Notes: generated by a model not told the origin, from the letters alone. DNA of 37,835 nucleotides from Pseudomonadota bacterium (GCA_963205375.1 CAUJJV010000083.1:1-37835); one strand, 5' to 3'. Positions 1-12,837 are shown, counted from the stretch's first letter. Translations and numbers: made by a program.

Positions 1-1
1 C

Positions 2-2050
<2,049 letters not shown>

Positions 2051-2058
2051 GCAAGTCT

Positions 2059-2112
2059 GCTATCAATTTGGTAGCTGCTTGCGCAATAAGCGCAGTGGCT
2101 ACCGGTTGATTT
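2059..2112 (+). repeat. Comamonadaceae-type dispersed hairpin repeat, copy A
   Basis: This fills the pnp-quinone oxidoreductase gap. It begins with the imperfect palindrome GCTATCAATTTGGTAGC, followed by a GCGCAATA block and a GGCTACCGG...TTT block. The same order of blocks occurs at 23150-23210 and, reverse-complemented, at 24270-24333. It resembles a short intergenic repeat I associate with Comamonadaceae genomes. The hairpin could act on the pnp mRNA 3' end, but it has no clear T-tract. Confidence 0.6.
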
Positions 2113-2116
2113 GGCT

Positions 2117-3112
2117 ATGAAAGCTGTTGAAATATCCTCCTTCGGTCCACCCGACGTATTGCGTCTGGTGGACCGTCCTGCGCCTGTTGCGGGCGCGGGA
2201 GAGGTGTGCATTCGTGTGGCAGCCAGTGGGATCAACCGGCCGGATGTGCTGCAGCGTGCCGGGCATTACCCCGCACCTGCGGGTGCGTCGGATCTGCCGG
2301 GGCTGGAAGTGGCGGGCACCATCGTGGATGGCGACGCTGCGGCCATGCAGGCGGCGGGCTTCCAATTGGGCGACCGCGTCTGTGCACTGGTGGCGGGCGG
2401 CGGCTATGCCGAGTTGTGTGTGGCTCCGGTCGGGCAGTGTTTGCCGGTACCCCAAGGGTTGACGGACATTGAAGCTGCATCTTTGCCAGAGACGTTTTTC
2501 ACGGTCTGGAGCAATGTGTTTGATCGCGGCCGCCTGCAGGCAGGGGAGACCTTGCTGGTGCAGGGTGGCACCAGTGGGATTGGCGTGACCGCCATTCAGC
2601 TGGCCAAGGCCCTGGGCGCCACCGTGATTGCCACGGCCGGTAGCGATGCAAAATGCGCCGCCTGTCTGGCGCTAGGTGCCGACCATGCCATCAACTACAA
2701 GACGCAGGATTTTCAGACCGAAGCATTGCGCCTGACCGATGGGCGTGGTGTGGACGTGGTACTGGACATGGTGGCTGGTGGTTACGTGGCCAAGGAAGTG
2801 CAGTGCCTGGCAGAGGATGGTCGCCTGGTCATCATTGCCGTGCAGGGGGGCGTGCAAAGTGAAATCAATGCAGGCCTGGTCTTGCGCAAGCGCCTGACCA
2901 TTACCGGGTCCACTTTGCGGCCCAGACCGATGGCATTCAAGCAGGCCATCGCCCAGGCGTGTCTGCAAAGGGTGTGGCCGCTGCTGGAGGCGGGCAAGAT
3001 CAAACCCGTGGTGCACAGTGTGTTTGCCGCTGCGGATGCTGCAAAGGCCCATGCGCTGATGGAAACAAATCAGCATGTGGGCAAGATCGTATTGACTTGG
3101 GGGTCGCTATGA
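2117..3112 (+). CDS. NAD(P)H:quinone oxidoreductase, PIG3 type (zinc-type alcohol dehydrogenase superfamily)
   Basis: 331 residues. This is a cytosolic medium-chain dehydrogenase/reductase expected to reduce quinones with NADPH. The N-terminal GroES-like half contains the family stretch [17 protein letters not shown]. The C-terminal half is a Rossmann fold with the nucleotide loop [20 protein letters not shown]. No zinc-binding cysteine cluster is visible, as expected for the quinone reductase branch. I chose the ATG at 2117 (MKAVEIS) over the TTG at 2111 because MKA-type starts are normal in this family; no strong Shine-Dalgarno is visible for either. Its stop overlaps the tpiA start (ATGA), so translation is probably coupled. 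The family call is firm, but the physiological substrate is unknown. Confidence 0.88.
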   Translation: MKAVEISSFGPPDVLRLVDRPAPVAGAGEVCIRVAASGINRPDVLQRAGHYPAPAGASDLPGLEVAGTIVDGDAAAMQAAGFQLGDRVCALVAGGGYAELCVAPVGQCLPVPQGLTDIEAASLPETFFTVWSNVFDRGRLQAGETLLVQGGTSGIGVTAIQLAKALGATVIATAGSDAKCAACLALGADHAINYKTQDFQTEALRLTDGRGVDVVLDMVAGGYVAKEVQCLAEDGRLVIIAVQGGVQSEINAGLVLRKRLTITGSTLRPRPMAFKQAIAQACLQRVWPLLEAGKIKPVVHSVFAAADAAKAHALMETNQHVGKIVLTWGSL

Positions 3113-3852
3113 AAAAGAAACTGATTGCCGGAAACTGGAAGATGAACGGGTCTTCTGCGTCCAACGAGGCGCTGGTGAAGGCGCTGGCTGCAGGAATGGA
3201 TGGCAAGGATTGTCTGGTGGCGGTGTGTGTGCCTGCTCCCTATCTGGGCCAGGTGCAGGCACTGGTTGCCAATACCGGTATGGATCTGGGTGCGCAGGAT
3301 CTGTCGCAACATGAATCGGGAGCGTATACCGGTGAAGTGTCTGCCGTCATGCTGAAGGATTTTGGTGTGCGTTATGCCATCGTTGGCCATTCGGAGCGCC
3401 GTCAGTACCACGGTGAAACCGATGCTCTGGTAGCTCTCAAGGCACAACGTGCCCTGGCCAACGGGATCACGCCCATCGTGTGCGTGGGAGAGACGCTGGC
3501 CGAACGTGAAGCGGGCCAGACCGAAGAGGTGGTGAAGCGCCAGCTTGCAGCCGTCATTCATACCAATGGCCATTGCATCAGTGAAATCGTCGTGGCCTAT
3601 GAACCCGTTTGGGCGATCGGAACTGGCAAGACTGCCAGTCCCGAGCAGGCGCAGGAGGTGCACGCCGTGTTGCGCGCGCAACTCAAGGCGGCCACCCCGC
3701 ACGCTGACCGCGTACACATCCTCTATGGTGGCAGCATGAATGCGGCGAATGCGGCGCAATTGCTGGCACAAACCGACATTGATGGCGGACTGGTGGGCGG
3801 AGCCTCACTCAAAGCCCCTGATTTCCTGTCTATCGTCGCCGCAGCCCGTTAA
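3109..3852 (+). CDS. tpiA: Triosephosphate isomerase
   Basis: 247 residues, normal length for TIM. It interconverts dihydroxyacetone phosphate and glyceraldehyde-3-phosphate in glycolysis and gluconeogenesis. Visible active-site elements are NWKMN with the substrate-binding lysine near residue 11, GHSERR with the catalytic histidine, [12 protein letters not shown] with the catalytic glutamate and flexible loop, and the phosphate-binding YGGSMNAAN near the C-terminus. The start is the ATG overlapping the TGA of the quinone oxidoreductase. The ORF track extends upstream to 2959, but that lies inside the preceding gene. secG follows after 37 bp. Confidence 0.97.
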   Translation: MKKKLIAGNWKMNGSSASNEALVKALAAGMDGKDCLVAVCVPAPYLGQVQALVANTGMDLGAQDLSQHESGAYTGEVSAVMLKDFGVRYAIVGHSERRQYHGETDALVALKAQRALANGITPIVCVGETLAEREAGQTEEVVKRQLAAVIHTNGHCISEIVVAYEPVWAIGTGKTASPEQAQEVHAVLRAQLKAATPHADRVHILYGGSMNAANAAQLLAQTDIDGGLVGGASLKAPDFLSIVAAAR

Positions 3853-3889
3853 CGGGCGCGCGTATCCGTTTATTAGTTTGGAGTTGAAT

Positions 3890-4246
3890 ATGAGCATCGC
3901 AGTAACCATCATCCTGACAGTTCAAATGCTGTCCGCGCTGGCCATGATCGGCCTGATCCTTGTGCAGCACGGCAAAGGCGCCGACATGGGGGCTGCATTT
4001 GGCAGTGGCGGTTCTGGCAGCCTGTTTGGGGCCAGTGGCAGTGCCAACTTCCTGTCCCGCACCACTGCAGTGCTGGCCACCGTGTTTTTTGTCTGCACAT
4101 TGGCTTTGGCCTATTTTGGCAACCTGCGTCCTGCAAGTTCTGGCAGTGTGCTGGAGGGTGCTGCGGTGGTTGCCCCGGCGGCTGCTCCTGAAGTGCCTGC
4201 TACCGTAGCGCCTGCATCTGGCGCAGCGCAAATTCCCGCCAAGTAA
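3890..4246 (+). CDS. secG: Preprotein translocase subunit SecG
   Basis: 118 residues. SecG is the small non-essential subunit of the SecYEG protein-export channel in the inner membrane. Visible are a first membrane helix (residues about 3-22), the family-typical cytoplasmic loop GKGADMGAAFGSGGSGSLFG, a second helix (about 55-75), and an Ala/Pro-rich C-terminal tail common in proteobacterial SecG. The ATG at 3890 is preceded by TTTGGAG. Upstream in-frame extension in the ORF track lies within tpiA. A possible terminator follows directly, then tRNA-Leu and nuoA; this order is, to my knowledge, conserved in Burkholderiales. Confidence 0.95.
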   Translation: MSIAVTIILTVQMLSALAMIGLILVQHGKGADMGAAFGSGGSGSLFGASGSANFLSRTTAVLATVFFVCTLALAYFGNLRPASSGSVLEGAAVVAPAAAPEVPATVAPASGAAQIPAK

Positions 4247-4251
4247 TTGGC

Positions 4252-4278
4252 TTGCCCCTCTCTGAAGTGGGGCAATTT
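4252..4278 (+). terminator. Possible rho-independent terminator after secG
   Basis: The 7-bp stem TTGCCCC/GGGGCAA encloses a 10-nt loop and is followed by a short TTT run, six bases after the secG stop. The T-tract is weak, so read-through into tRNA-Leu and nuo is possible. Confidence 0.45.
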
Positions 4279-4354
4279 CAGGGTAAACTCTAAGTCTTGC
4301 CGGAAAGCAAAATAGTCCGTGGGGATCCTCACGCAATCCGGTAATTAGTGAGCC

Positions 4355-4439
4355 GCCGTCGTGGTGAAATTGGTAGACACGCTATCTTGAGGGGGTAGTG
4401 GCGAAAGCTGTGCGAGTTCGAGTCTCGCCGACGGCACCA
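4355..4439 (+). tRNA. tRNA-Leu(GAG)
   Basis: An 85-nt class II tRNA. The acceptor stem GCCGTCG pairs with CGACGGC, followed by discriminator A and an encoded CCA. The D-arm region contains AAATTGGTAGACA, typical of leucine tRNAs. The anticodon stem CTATC/GGTAG encloses the loop TTGAGGG, so the anticodon is GAG (reads CTC/CTT). A long variable arm (GGC-GAAA-GCT) and a T-arm GCGAG-TTCGAGT-CTCGC complete the structure. It lies 62 bp before nuoA. Confidence 0.97.
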
Positions 4440-4501
4440 AACAAAACTGCCTGCCTGGGTCAAGCCTGGTTCGGGCAATTAACGGTGATCAGAATCTCAA
4501 G

Positions 4502-4861
4502 ATGAACCTCGATCAATATTTGCCCGTCCTTCTGTTCATCTTGGTCGGTATCGGCATCGGCGTTGTCCCGCAGGTCCTCGGCTATATCCTCGGGCCCAAT
4601 CGGCCTGATCCGGCGAAAAACTCCCCCTATGAATGCGGCTTCGAGGCGTTTGAAGACGCCCGCATGAAGTTTGACGTGCGCTACTACCTGGTAGCCATTC
4701 TGTTTATCCTGTTCGATCTTGAAACCGCGTTCCTTTTTCCTTGGGCAGTAGGCCTCAAGGAGTTGGGTACTTTTGGCTTTCTGGTCGGTCTGGAATTCGT
4801 CACAGTGCTGACCATCGGCTTTGTGTACATGTGGAAAAAAGGCGCCCTGGACTGGGAGTAA
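4502..4861 (+). CDS. nuoA: NADH-quinone oxidoreductase subunit A
   Basis: 119 residues, a small membrane-arm subunit of complex I near the quinone site. Three membrane helices are visible (about residues 6-28, 60-82, 92-112). The conserved loop [20 protein letters not shown] carries the Cys of the ND3-type loop, and the second helix contains the family motif [13 protein letters not shown]. It is the first gene of the 14-gene nuo operon and starts 62 bp after tRNA-Leu. The Shine-Dalgarno is poor and I could not find a convincing sigma70 promoter in that gap, so transcription may come from upstream. nuoB follows after 4 bp. Confidence 0.97.
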   Translation: MNLDQYLPVLLFILVGIGIGVVPQVLGYILGPNRPDPAKNSPYECGFEAFEDARMKFDVRYYLVAILFILFDLETAFLFPWAVGLKELGTFGFLVGLEFVTVLTIGFVYMWKKGALDWE

Positions 4862-4865
4862 AGCA

Positions 4866-5345
4866 ATGATTGAAGGTGTACTGAAAGAAGGCTTTGTCAC
4901 CACCAGTTACGACTCGGTGATGAACTGGGCCAAGACGGGCTCTATCTGGCCCATGACGTTTGGTCTGGCCTGTTGTGCGGTGGAGATGATGCATGCGGCG
5001 GCAGCGCGCTATGACATCAGCCGCTTTGGTTCCGAGGTGTTTCGCGCCAGTCCGCGCCAGTCGGATCTGATGATTGTTGCGGGCACGTTGTGCAACAAGA
5101 TGGCACCAGCTCTGCGCAAGGTGTATGACCAGATGTCTGAGCCGCGGTGGGTGATCAGCATGGGCTCCTGCGCGAATGGTGGTGGCTACTACCATTACAG
5201 TTACTCGGTAGTGCGTGGATGCGATCGTGTTGTTCCCGTGGATGTGTATGTTCCGGGTTGCCCGCCCACGGCAGAAGCATTGTTGTATGGCATTTTGCAG
5301 TTGCAGCAAAAAATTCGCCGCACTGAAACCATTGCGCGGGCTTGA
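4866..5345 (+). CDS. nuoB: NADH-quinone oxidoreductase subunit B
   Basis: 159 residues. NuoB carries the terminal [4Fe-4S] cluster N2, which passes electrons to ubiquinone. Cluster ligands are visible in [15 protein letters not shown] (tandem Cys), in [19 protein letters not shown], and in [15 protein letters not shown]. The ATG at 4866 ([10 protein letters not shown]) lies 4 bp after nuoA. The ORF track starts at 4821, inside nuoA, which I reject. It is a peripheral-arm subunit sitting at the membrane interface with NuoC and NuoD. Confidence 0.97.
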   Translation: MIEGVLKEGFVTTSYDSVMNWAKTGSIWPMTFGLACCAVEMMHAAAARYDISRFGSEVFRASPRQSDLMIVAGTLCNKMAPALRKVYDQMSEPRWVISMGSCANGGGYYHYSYSVVRGCDRVVPVDVYVPGCPPTAEALLYGILQLQQKIRRTETIARA

Positions 5346-5353
5346 GGATTGCC

Positions 5354-5962
5354 ATGACTGTCTATTCCGTTCGCCCTGAAGCGACCCAGGCTGCCATTGA
5401 GGCGGTACTGGGTGAAAAAATCAAACATATTTCTACAGCCTTGGGCGAAGTGACCGTTCAGGTGGCGGCTGCTGACTATCTGGCAGTCGCGAAAGCTCTG
5501 CGGGATGCGCCGGGATGCCAGTTCGAGCAGCTGATCGACCTGTGCGGTGTGGACTACTCTGAGTATCCTGCGGGTTCTCTGGATGGGCGGCGCTACGCAG
5601 TGGTGAGTCACTTGCTGTCGGTGAGTCTGAATCAGCGTGTGCGTCTCAAAGTGTTTGCTCCGGATGACGACATGCCCATGGTGGCGTCGGTTAATGACAT
5701 CTGGAATTCTGCCAACTGGTTTGAGCGCGAGGCGTTTGATCTGTTTGGCATTGTGTTTGATGGGCACAATGATTTGCGCCGCATTCTGACGGACTATGGT
5801 TTTATTGGCCATCCTTTCCGCAAAGACTTCCCTGTTACTGGGCACGTGGAAATGCGTTTCGATGCCGAACAGGCGCGCGTTATTTACCAGCCCGTCACGA
5901 TCGAAACGCGGGAGATTACGCCGCGTATCGTCCGTGAAGACAATTACGGGGGCCTGCAATAA
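5354..5962 (+). CDS. nuoC: NADH-quinone oxidoreductase subunit C
   Basis: 202 residues, the 30-kDa type subunit of the hydrophilic connecting arm. It is separate from NuoD rather than fused as in E. coli. The family signature [20 protein letters not shown] is present, followed by [17 protein letters not shown]. The ATG at 5354 (MTVYSV) is preceded by GAGG at 5344-5347. The upstream TTG at 5342 overlaps the nuoB stop and gives an unlikely four-residue extension. No cofactor is expected in this subunit. nuoD starts 12 bp downstream. Confidence 0.96.
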   Translation: MTVYSVRPEATQAAIEAVLGEKIKHISTALGEVTVQVAAADYLAVAKALRDAPGCQFEQLIDLCGVDYSEYPAGSLDGRRYAVVSHLLSVSLNQRVRLKVFAPDDDMPMVASVNDIWNSANWFEREAFDLFGIVFDGHNDLRRILTDYGFIGHPFRKDFPVTGHVEMRFDAEQARVIYQPVTIETREITPRIVREDNYGGLQ

Positions 5963-5974
5963 GCAGAGGTATGC

Positions 5975-7228
5975 ATGGCTGAGATCAAAAACTACACCCT
6001 GAACTTTGGACCGCAGCACCCTGCGGCACACGGCGTTTTGCGTCTGGTGCTCGAGCTCGATGGTGAGGTCATCCAGCGTGCAGATCCGCACATTGGATTG
6101 CTGCACCGTGCGACGGAGAAGCTGGCTGAGACCAAGACCTATATCCAGGCGCTGCCCTATATGGACCGTCTCGATTACGTGTCCATGATGTGCAATGAGC
6201 ACGCCTATTGCCTGGCAATCGAGAAGCTTCTGGGCATCGAAGTGCCGATCCGGGCCCAGTACATCCGCGTGATGTTCTCCGAAATTACCCGTCTGCTCAA
6301 CCACCTGATGTGGCTGGGTTCGCATGGCAATGATTGCGGCAGTTCCACCATCCTGATCTACACCTTCCGTGAACGGGAAGACCTGTTTGACATGTACGAA
6401 GCCGCCAGTGGTGCACGCATGCACGCGGCGTACTTCCGTCCTGGAGGTGTGTACCGTGATCTGCCTGACACCATGCCCCAGTTCAAGGCCAGCAAGGTGC
6501 GTAATGCCAAGGGTGTGGCTGAGCTCAACCAGAATCGCCAGGGTTCGCTGCTGGACTTCATTGACGACTTTTCCCAGCGCTTTCCCAAGTGCCTGGAGGA
6601 ATACCACACCCTGCTGACCGAAAACCGCATCTGGAAGCAGCGCACGGTCAACATCGGCATCGTGACTCCTGAGCGTGCACTCAATATGGGCTTTACGGGT
6701 CCCATGTTGCGCGGCTCCGGTATTGCCTGGGATCTGCGCAAGAAGCAGCCCTACGATGCCTACGATAAGCTGGATTTTGATATCCCCGTGGGTAAAACTG
6801 GCGACGTGTACGACCGCTATCTGGTGCGCATGGAAGAGATGAAGCAGTCCAACCGCATCATCAAGCAGTGCGTGGACTGGCTCAAGGCCAATCCTGGCCC
6901 CGTCATTACCGACAACCACAAAGTGGCGGCACCTTCGCGCGAGTCCATGAAGACCAATATGGAAGGCTTGATTCACCATTTCAAGCTGTTCACTGAAGGT
7001 TTCCATGTGCCGGAAGGCGAGGCCTATGCGGCTGTGGAGCATCCGAAGGGTGAATTTGGTATTTACATCGTCAGTGATGGTGCCAATAAGCCGTATCGCC
7101 TGAAGATCCGTCCGCCTGGCTTTGCGCATCTGGCGGGCCTCAACGAGATGGCTCAAGGGCACATGATCGCCGACGCGGTGTCCATCATTGGCACCATGGA
7201 CATTGTTTTTGGAGAGATTGATCGATGA
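5975..7228 (+). CDS. nuoD: NADH-quinone oxidoreductase subunit D
   Basis: 417 residues, the 49-kDa subunit that forms the quinone-binding cavity together with NuoB. The N-terminal motif [20 protein letters not shown] contains the His-bearing loop that contacts the quinone headgroup. The fold derives from the NiFe-hydrogenase large subunit but lacks its metal cysteines. The C-terminus ends in the conserved [20 protein letters not shown] lies upstream of the ATG at 5975; a nearby ATG at 5971 is out of frame. The stop overlaps the nuoE start (ATGA). Confidence 0.97.
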   Translation: MAEIKNYTLNFGPQHPAAHGVLRLVLELDGEVIQRADPHIGLLHRATEKLAETKTYIQALPYMDRLDYVSMMCNEHAYCLAIEKLLGIEVPIRAQYIRVMFSEITRLLNHLMWLGSHGNDCGSSTILIYTFREREDLFDMYEAASGARMHAAYFRPGGVYRDLPDTMPQFKASKVRNAKGVAELNQNRQGSLLDFIDDFSQRFPKCLEEYHTLLTENRIWKQRTVNIGIVTPERALNMGFTGPMLRGSGIAWDLRKKQPYDAYDKLDFDIPVGKTGDVYDRYLVRMEEMKQSNRIIKQCVDWLKANPGPVITDNHKVAAPSRESMKTNMEGLIHHFKLFTEGFHVPEGEAYAAVEHPKGEFGIYIVSDGANKPYRLKIRPPGFAHLAGLNEMAQGHMIADAVSIIGTMDIVFGEIDR

Positions 7229-7716
7229 TCTCCGACGCTACCAAAGCCCGCTTCGCCAAAGAAGTGGCCAAATACCCCGCTGACCAGAAGCAGTCTGCTG
7301 TGATGGCATGCCTGTCCATCGTCCAGCAGGAGCTCGGGCACGTTAGTGCTGACAGCGAGAAGGTCGTTGCCGATTACCTCGGCATGGCGCCCATGGCTGT
7401 GCATGAGGTCACGACCTTCTACAACATGTACAACCAGCGACCGGTGGGTAAGTTCAAGCTCAACGTGTGTACGAACCTGCCGTGCCAACTGCGTGATGGG
7501 CAAAAGGCTCTTCACCATCTGGAGAAGAAGCTCGGTATCTCGATGGGTGAAACGACACCGGACGGTTTGTTTACCCTGCAGCAAAGCGAATGCCTTGGCG
7601 CGTGTGCTGACTCGCCTGTTCTGCTGGTCAACGACCGCTCGATGTGCAGTTTCATGAGCAACGACAAGCTGGACCAGTTGGTGGACGGTATCCGTTCCGC
7701 GGAGGGCAAGGTATGA
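7225..7716 (+). CDS. nuoE: NADH-quinone oxidoreductase subunit E
   Basis: 163 residues, the 24-kDa thioredoxin-like subunit of the NADH-oxidising module. It holds the [2Fe-2S] cluster N1a, with ligands visible as CTNLPCQL and ECLGAC. The N-terminal helical part contains the conserved stretch [16 protein letters not shown]. The gene overlaps nuoD at its start and nuoF at its end, both by ATGA, consistent with equimolar coupled translation. Confidence 0.97.
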   Translation: MISDATKARFAKEVAKYPADQKQSAVMACLSIVQQELGHVSADSEKVVADYLGMAPMAVHEVTTFYNMYNQRPVGKFKLNVCTNLPCQLRDGQKALHHLEKKLGISMGETTPDGLFTLQQSECLGACADSPVLLVNDRSMCSFMSNDKLDQLVDGIRSAEGKV

Positions 7717-9065
7717 GCGCGCAGGACGTTATCAACCAGTTTGTTGCCAAGGGCGTGGAAACCTGTTTCCATGACCGCCATATCAATCCGCAGATATATG
7801 CAGGACTGAATGGTTCGAACTGGAGCATCAAGGACTACGAAGCCCGTGGTGGGTACCAGGCTCTGCGCAAAATTCTGGGCAAAGATGGAGGCGAAGGCTT
7901 CACCCAGGACCAGGTGATTGCTACGGTCAAAGAGTCCGGTTTGCGCGGACGCGGCGGTGCAGGCTTTCCGACCGGTCTGAAGTGGAGCTTTATGCCCCGC
8001 CAGTTCCCCGGTCAGAAGTATCTGGTGTGCAATTCCGACGAGGGCGAGCCCGGTACCTGCAAAGACCGCGACATTCTGCAGTTCAATCCGCACATCGTGA
8101 TCGAAGGCATGGCCATTGCTGCCTATGCCATGGGCATCAGCGTGGGTTACAACTACATCCACGGCGAAATTTTCGGTTCCTACGAGCGCTTTGAGGCAGC
8201 ACTGGAAGAAGCCCGCGCGGCCGGCTTTCTGGGTAACAACATCATGGGCTCGAATTTCAGCTTTCAGCTGCATGCCGCCCACGGGTTTGGCGCCTACATC
8301 TGCGGTGAGGAAACCGCCTTGTTGGAGTCGCTCGAAGGAAAAAAAGGGCAGCCCCGCTTCAAGCCACCGTTTCCTGCCAGTTTCGGTCTGTACGGCAAGC
8401 CGACCACCATCAACAACACGGAAACTTTCGCAGCGGTTCCCTGGATCATTCGCAACGGGGGGCAGGCCTACCTGGAGTGCGGCAAACCCAATAACGGTGG
8501 CACCAAGATTTACTCGGTGAGCGGTGACGTGGAGCGTCCCGGAAACTACGAAATCCCGATGGGAACCCCGTTTTCCAAACTGCTGGAACTGGCAGGTGGC
8601 GTGCGCGCTGGTCGCCAGCTCAAGGCTGTGATTCCTGGTGGTTCATCGTCTCCGGTGTTGCCTGCGTCCGTCATCATGGAATGCACGATGGATTACGACT
8701 CCATTGCCAAGGCAGGCTCCATGCTGGGCTCCGGCGCGGTCATTGTGATGGACGATTCGCGTTGCATGGTCAAGGCACTGCAGCGTCTGAGCTACTTTTA
8801 CATGCATGAGTCCTGCGGACAGTGCACGCCCTGCCGTGAAGGTACAGGCTGGTTGTCACGCATGGTTGACCGCATTGAGACTGGACACGGGCGTCCGAGC
8901 GATATGGATCTGCTGGACAACGTGGCCGAAAACATCATGGGACGCACGATTTGTGCCCTGGGCGATGCGGCAGCGATGCCGGTACGCGCCATGATCAAAC
9001 ATTTCCGGCACGAGTTTGTGCACCACATTGAGCACAAGAGCTGTGTGGTTCCAGCCTACGTTTGA
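7713..9065 (+). CDS. nuoF: NADH-quinone oxidoreductase subunit F
   Basis: 450 residues, the 51-kDa subunit that binds NADH and FMN and carries [4Fe-4S] cluster N3. Visible are the FMN/NAD glycine-rich loop [15 protein letters not shown], the stretch [19 protein letters not shown], and the N3 motif [15 protein letters not shown] with a further Cys in [12 protein letters not shown]. The ATG at 7713 overlaps the nuoE stop. The ORF track's start at 7644 lies inside nuoE. Length and motif order are normal for the family. Confidence 0.97.
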   Translation: MSAQDVINQFVAKGVETCFHDRHINPQIYAGLNGSNWSIKDYEARGGYQALRKILGKDGGEGFTQDQVIATVKESGLRGRGGAGFPTGLKWSFMPRQFPGQKYLVCNSDEGEPGTCKDRDILQFNPHIVIEGMAIAAYAMGISVGYNYIHGEIFGSYERFEAALEEARAAGFLGNNIMGSNFSFQLHAAHGFGAYICGEETALLESLEGKKGQPRFKPPFPASFGLYGKPTTINNTETFAAVPWIIRNGGQAYLECGKPNNGGTKIYSVSGDVERPGNYEIPMGTPFSKLLELAGGVRAGRQLKAVIPGGSSSPVLPASVIMECTMDYDSIAKAGSMLGSGAVIVMDDSRCMVKALQRLSYFYMHESCGQCTPCREGTGWLSRMVDRIETGHGRPSDMDLLDNVAENIMGRTICALGDAAAMPVRAMIKHFRHEFVHHIEHKSCVVPAYV

Positions 9066-9076
9066 GCAATACCAAA

Positions 9077-11206
9077 ATGATTGAAATCGAACTCGATGGC
9101 AAGAAGGTAGACATTGTTGAAGGCAGCATGATCATGCATGCCGCCGACAAGGCTGGTACCTACATTCCCCACTTCTGTTACCACAAGAAACTCAGCATTG
9201 CTGCCAATTGCCGCATGTGCCTGGTGGATGTGGAGAAGATGCCCAAACCCATGCCTGCCTGCGCCACGCCGGTAACGCAAGGCATGATCGTTCGTACCAA
9301 GAGCGACAAGGCCATCAAGGCCCAGAAGTCGGTCATGGAATTCCTGCTGATCAACCATCCGCTGGATTGCCCTATTTGCGATCAGGGTGGCGAGTGCCAG
9401 TTGCAGGATCTGGCCGTGGGATATGGTGGCAGTACTTCACGCTATGAAGAAGAAAAGCGTGTGGTGTTCCACAAGGATGTGGGCCCGCTGATCTCCATGG
9501 AAGAGATGAGCCGCTGCATCCATTGCACACGTTGCGTGCGTTTCGGTCAGGAAATTGCGGGCGCCATGGAGCTGGGGATGTCCCACCGTGGTGAGCATGC
9601 CGAGATTGAAACCTTCGTTGGTGCGACGGTGGATTCCGAGTTGTCGGGCAACATGATTGACATCTGCCCGGTTGGTGCATTGACCAGCAAGCCTTTCCGT
9701 TACAGCGCCCGTACCTGGGAGCTGTCACGTCGCAAGTCGGTCAGTCCGCATGACTCGACGGGCGCCAATCTGATTGTGCAGGTGAAAAACAACAAGGTGA
9801 TGCGTGTCGTTCCGTTGGAGAACGATGCGGTGAATGAATGCTGGATTGCCGACCGTGACCGTTTCTCTTACGAAGCTCTCAATGGAGAGGATCGCCTTAC
9901 AACGCCCCTGCTCAAACAGGGTGGTGTGTGGAAGAGCGTGGACTGGCAGACAGCGCTTGAGTATGTTGCCAATGGACTGAAACAAATCAAGGCCAACCAC
10001 GGTGCGAATGCGGTGGGCGCTTTGGTGAGCCCGCACAGCACATTGGAAGAGTTGCATTTGGCGGGTTCCTTGGTGCGTGGCTTGGGTAGCGAGAACATCG
10101 ACTACCGTCTGCGTAACGCAGAATTTGTGACTGCACCGGGTGCGCGCTACCTGGGAACTTCCATCGCTTCCTTGTCCCAGTTGCAGCGCGTGCTGGTCGT
10201 GGGTTCCAACCTGCGCAAGGACCACCCTCTGTTTGCGTTGCGGATTCGTCATGCGACCAAACTGGGTTGTGCTGTGAATGTGCTCAATGAGCGTGTCAGT
10301 GATTGGGCTTTGCCCGTGGCCAATGCCATGACAGTGGCGTCGTCGCAGTGGCTTCAGGCACTTGCCGATATTGCTGCTGCGATTGCTGCCGAAAAGGGCG
10401 TCGCAGCACCGGTCGGCGGAAATGCAACCCCTGAAGCGCAAGCCATTGCCAAGTCGTTGCTCGGTGGTGAACGCAAGGCAGTGCTGTTAGGCAATGCAGC
10501 AGCACACCATGCCCAGGCCTCCGGTTTGCTGGGGCTGGCGAACTGGATCGCAGCGCAGACCGGCGCAAGCGTCGGTTACCTCACCGAGGCGGCCAATACC
10601 GTGGGGGCCCAGCTGGCTGGTGCCATGCCTGGCAAGGGTGGATTGACTGCCGGACAAATGCTGGCCGGTGCTTTGAAGGCGGTGCTGTTGCTCAATACAG
10701 AGCCAGCGCGCGACTCTGCTGCTGGTGCTGCCGCAGTCCAAAATCTGGGCAAAGCTGAGATGGTTGTCACCCTGAGCCCGTTTAAGGCAAATATGGAATT
10801 TAGCGATGTGCTGTTGCCCATTGCGCCATTCACAGAAACACCAGGTACTTTTGTGAACGCGGAAGGTCGGGTTCAAAGCTTCCATGCCGTGGTGAAGCCG
10901 CTTGCCGAAACGCGACCGGCATGGAAAGTGTTGCGCGTACTCGCCAATATGCTGGATCTGCCAGGTTTTGCCTACGAATCTGCGCAGGATGTTCTGGCTG
11001 GCATGCACCAGGCCAGCGGTGGCGTTCCGGCACAGGTTTCCGTCAGCGCATTGAACAACGCTGCGAATTTGCCGACAGATCTGTCCGCAGCGGCAGGTGC
11101 ACCGGTCGTGGCAGGCATCTACCAACTCGATGGCATCGTTCGGCGTGCGCCATCTCTGCAGTTGACCGCTGATGCACGACTGGTAGTTCAGGAGGCACAA
11201 GCATGA
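9077..11206 (+). CDS. nuoG: NADH-quinone oxidoreductase subunit G
   Basis: 709 residues, the 75-kDa subunit, which passes electrons through a chain of Fe-S clusters. The N-terminus carries [2Fe-2S] N1b ([20 protein letters not shown]). Next come the His-Cys3 N5 motif ([18 protein letters not shown]) and N4 (CIHCTRC ... ICPVG). A molybdopterin-oxidoreductase-like domain without visible cofactor site makes up the rest. At the site where E. coli and Thermus hold the extra N7 cluster, the sequence is [12 protein letters not shown] with no cysteines, so N7 is absent. I chose the ATG at 9077 ([11 protein letters not shown]). The TTG at 9062 overlapping the nuoF stop is possible but adds only five residues. 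Confidence 0.96.
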   Translation: MIEIELDGKKVDIVEGSMIMHAADKAGTYIPHFCYHKKLSIAANCRMCLVDVEKMPKPMPACATPVTQGMIVRTKSDKAIKAQKSVMEFLLINHPLDCPICDQGGECQLQDLAVGYGGSTSRYEEEKRVVFHKDVGPLISMEEMSRCIHCTRCVRFGQEIAGAMELGMSHRGEHAEIETFVGATVDSELSGNMIDICPVGALTSKPFRYSARTWELSRRKSVSPHDSTGANLIVQVKNNKVMRVVPLENDAVNECWIADRDRFSYEALNGEDRLTTPLLKQGGVWKSVDWQTALEYVANGLKQIKANHGANAVGALVSPHSTLEELHLAGSLVRGLGSENIDYRLRNAEFVTAPGARYLGTSIASLSQLQRVLVVGSNLRKDHPLFALRIRHATKLGCAVNVLNERVSDWALPVANAMTVASSQWLQALADIAAAIAAEKGVAAPVGGNATPEAQAIAKSLLGGERKAVLLGNAAAHHAQASGLLGLANWIAAQTGASVGYLTEAANTVGAQLAGAMPGKGGLTAGQMLAGALKAVLLLNTEPARDSAAGAAAVQNLGKAEMVVTLSPFKANMEFSDVLLPIAPFTETPGTFVNAEGRVQSFHAVVKPLAETRPAWKVLRVLANMLDLPGFAYESAQDVLAGMHQASGGVPAQVSVSALNNAANLPTDLSAAAGAPVVAGIYQLDGIVRRAPSLQLTADARLVVQEAQA

Positions 11207-12279
11207 TTGACATGGTGTACAACGGTGGCATGGGCCTCCTGTCGAACGCATGGTGGACTGGCGTTGTGTGGCCAGTTCTGTGGGCGCTGATCAAGATCGT
11301 GGTGGTGGTATTGCCTCTGATGGGCGCGGTTGCCTATTTGACCCTGTGGGAACGCAAATTCCTGGGTTGGATGCAGGTGCGCGTGGGCCCCAACCGCGTG
11401 GGTCCTCTGGGTTTGCTGCAACCGATTGCAGATGCTTTGAAACTGCTGACCAAGGAAATTTTGGTTCCTGCGGCTGCGAATAAGAGCCTGTTCTTTATCG
11501 GTCCCATTCTGACCATCATGCCGGCTATGGCGGCGTGGGCTGTGGTTCCCTTTGGTCCTGAGGTTGCGCTCGCCAACATCAATGCAGGGCTGCTGTTTAT
11601 CATGGCTATCACCTCCATGGAGGTCTATGGTGTGGTGATTGCCGGGTGGGCTTCCAACTCCAAGTACGCGTTTCTGGGGGCCCTGCGTGCGTCCGCACAG
11701 ATGGTGAGCTACGAAATTGCCATGGGTTTTTGCCTGGTCATCGTACTCATGGTGTCGGGAAGCATGAACCTTACCGAGATCGTTGTGCTCCAGGGTAAGG
11801 GATCTTTTGCCGACATGGGGCTGTCATTCCTGTCCTGGAACTGGCTGCCACTGTTGCCGATTTTTGTGATCTATATTGTTTCTGGTCTGGCTGAAACCAA
11901 TCGCCATCCGTTTGACGTGGTGGAAGGCGAGGCGGAGATCGTTGCTGGCCACATGGTCGAATACTCGGGTATGTCCTATGCCATGTTCTACTTGGCTGAG
12001 TACGCCAACATGTGGCTGATTTCCATTTTGGCCTCTACCTTGTTCTTGGGTGGTTGGCTGTCGCCGGTAGCCGCACTGGACTGGATTCCCGGCTGGATCT
12101 GGCTGGGTATCAAGACTTGCTTCGTGGTGAGCCTGTTCATCTGGGTGCGGGCGACCTTCCCCCGTTACCGCTATGACCAGATCATGCGTTTGGGCTGGAA
12201 AGTGTTTATTCCTGTCACGTTGTTCTGGCTGGTTGTTGTGGGTGTCTGGATGCAGACCTCCCTGAACATCTGGAAGTGA
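11203..12279 (+). CDS. nuoH: NADH-quinone oxidoreductase subunit H
   Basis: 358 residues, the ND1-type membrane subunit that forms the entry to the quinone channel. About eight membrane helices can be drawn. Family signatures are the loop [20 protein letters not shown] and the acidic stretch [18 protein letters not shown] in the matrix-side loop next to the Q site. A strong AGGAGG lies upstream of the ATG at 11203, which overlaps the nuoG stop (ATGA). Confidence 0.97.
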   Translation: MIDMVYNGGMGLLSNAWWTGVVWPVLWALIKIVVVVLPLMGAVAYLTLWERKFLGWMQVRVGPNRVGPLGLLQPIADALKLLTKEILVPAAANKSLFFIGPILTIMPAMAAWAVVPFGPEVALANINAGLLFIMAITSMEVYGVVIAGWASNSKYAFLGALRASAQMVSYEIAMGFCLVIVLMVSGSMNLTEIVVLQGKGSFADMGLSFLSWNWLPLLPIFVIYIVSGLAETNRHPFDVVEGEAEIVAGHMVEYSGMSYAMFYLAEYANMWLISILASTLFLGGWLSPVAALDWIPGWIWLGIKTCFVVSLFIWVRATFPRYRYDQIMRLGWKVFIPVTLFWLVVVGVWMQTSLNIWK

Positions 12280-12290
12280 GGGAACGATCC

Positions 12291-12812
12291 ATGTCTTCTA
12301 ACACTTCTGCCTCTATGCCTTCCGCATTTTCTCTCAAGGATTTCCTCTACAGCTTTTTGCTGATTGAGCTTTTCAAAGGACTCGCACTGACGGGGCGGTA
12401 TCTTTTCCGCCGTAAAGTCACCGTGCAGTTCCCGGAGGAAAAGACCCCGCTGTCACCTCGCTTTCGAGGCCTGCATGCGTTGCGTCGCTATGAAAATGGC
12501 GAAGAACGATGCATCGCCTGCAAATTGTGTGAGGCCGTTTGCCCTGCCATGGCGATCACGATCGAGTCCGATGTACGGGCCGACGGTTCACGTCGTACCA
12601 CACGCTATGACATCGATTTGACCAAGTGCATTTTTTGCGGTTTCTGTGAAGAGAGTTGCCCGGTGGATTCCATCGTGGAAACGCATATTCTGGAATACCA
12701 CGGTGAAAAGCGGGGTGACCTGTACTTCACCAAGGAAATGTTGCTGGCCGTGGGTGATCGCTATGAGAGCGAAATCGCTGCCAATAAGCAGGCTGACGCC
12801 AAGTACCGCTGA
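12291..12812 (+). CDS. nuoI: NADH-quinone oxidoreductase subunit I
   Basis: 173 residues, the ferredoxin-like subunit with two [4Fe-4S] clusters, N6a and N6b, which feed N2. Both motifs are complete: [12 protein letters not shown] and [12 protein letters not shown]. An N-terminal amphipathic stretch ([16 protein letters not shown]) anchors the subunit to the membrane arm. I chose the ATG at 12291 ([18 protein letters not shown]), 11 bp after nuoH, with GAGGGA upstream. The GTG at 12276 used by the track overlaps the nuoH stop. The Ser-rich first ten residues look like a small extension relative to shorter homologues. Confidence 0.96.
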   Translation: MSSNTSASMPSAFSLKDFLYSFLLIELFKGLALTGRYLFRRKVTVQFPEEKTPLSPRFRGLHALRRYENGEERCIACKLCEAVCPAMAITIESDVRADGSRRTTRYDIDLTKCIFCGFCEESCPVDSIVETHILEYHGEKRGDLYFTKEMLLAVGDRYESEIAANKQADAKYR

Positions 12813-12837
12813 TCCGTCGCAAGAAAGAAACTGAATT

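Noticed and set aside
5201-7162. 653-aa minus-strand open frame opposite nuoB-nuoD
   Set aside because: It mirrors strongly coding plus-strand genes with full motif support; the product has no recognisable domain.
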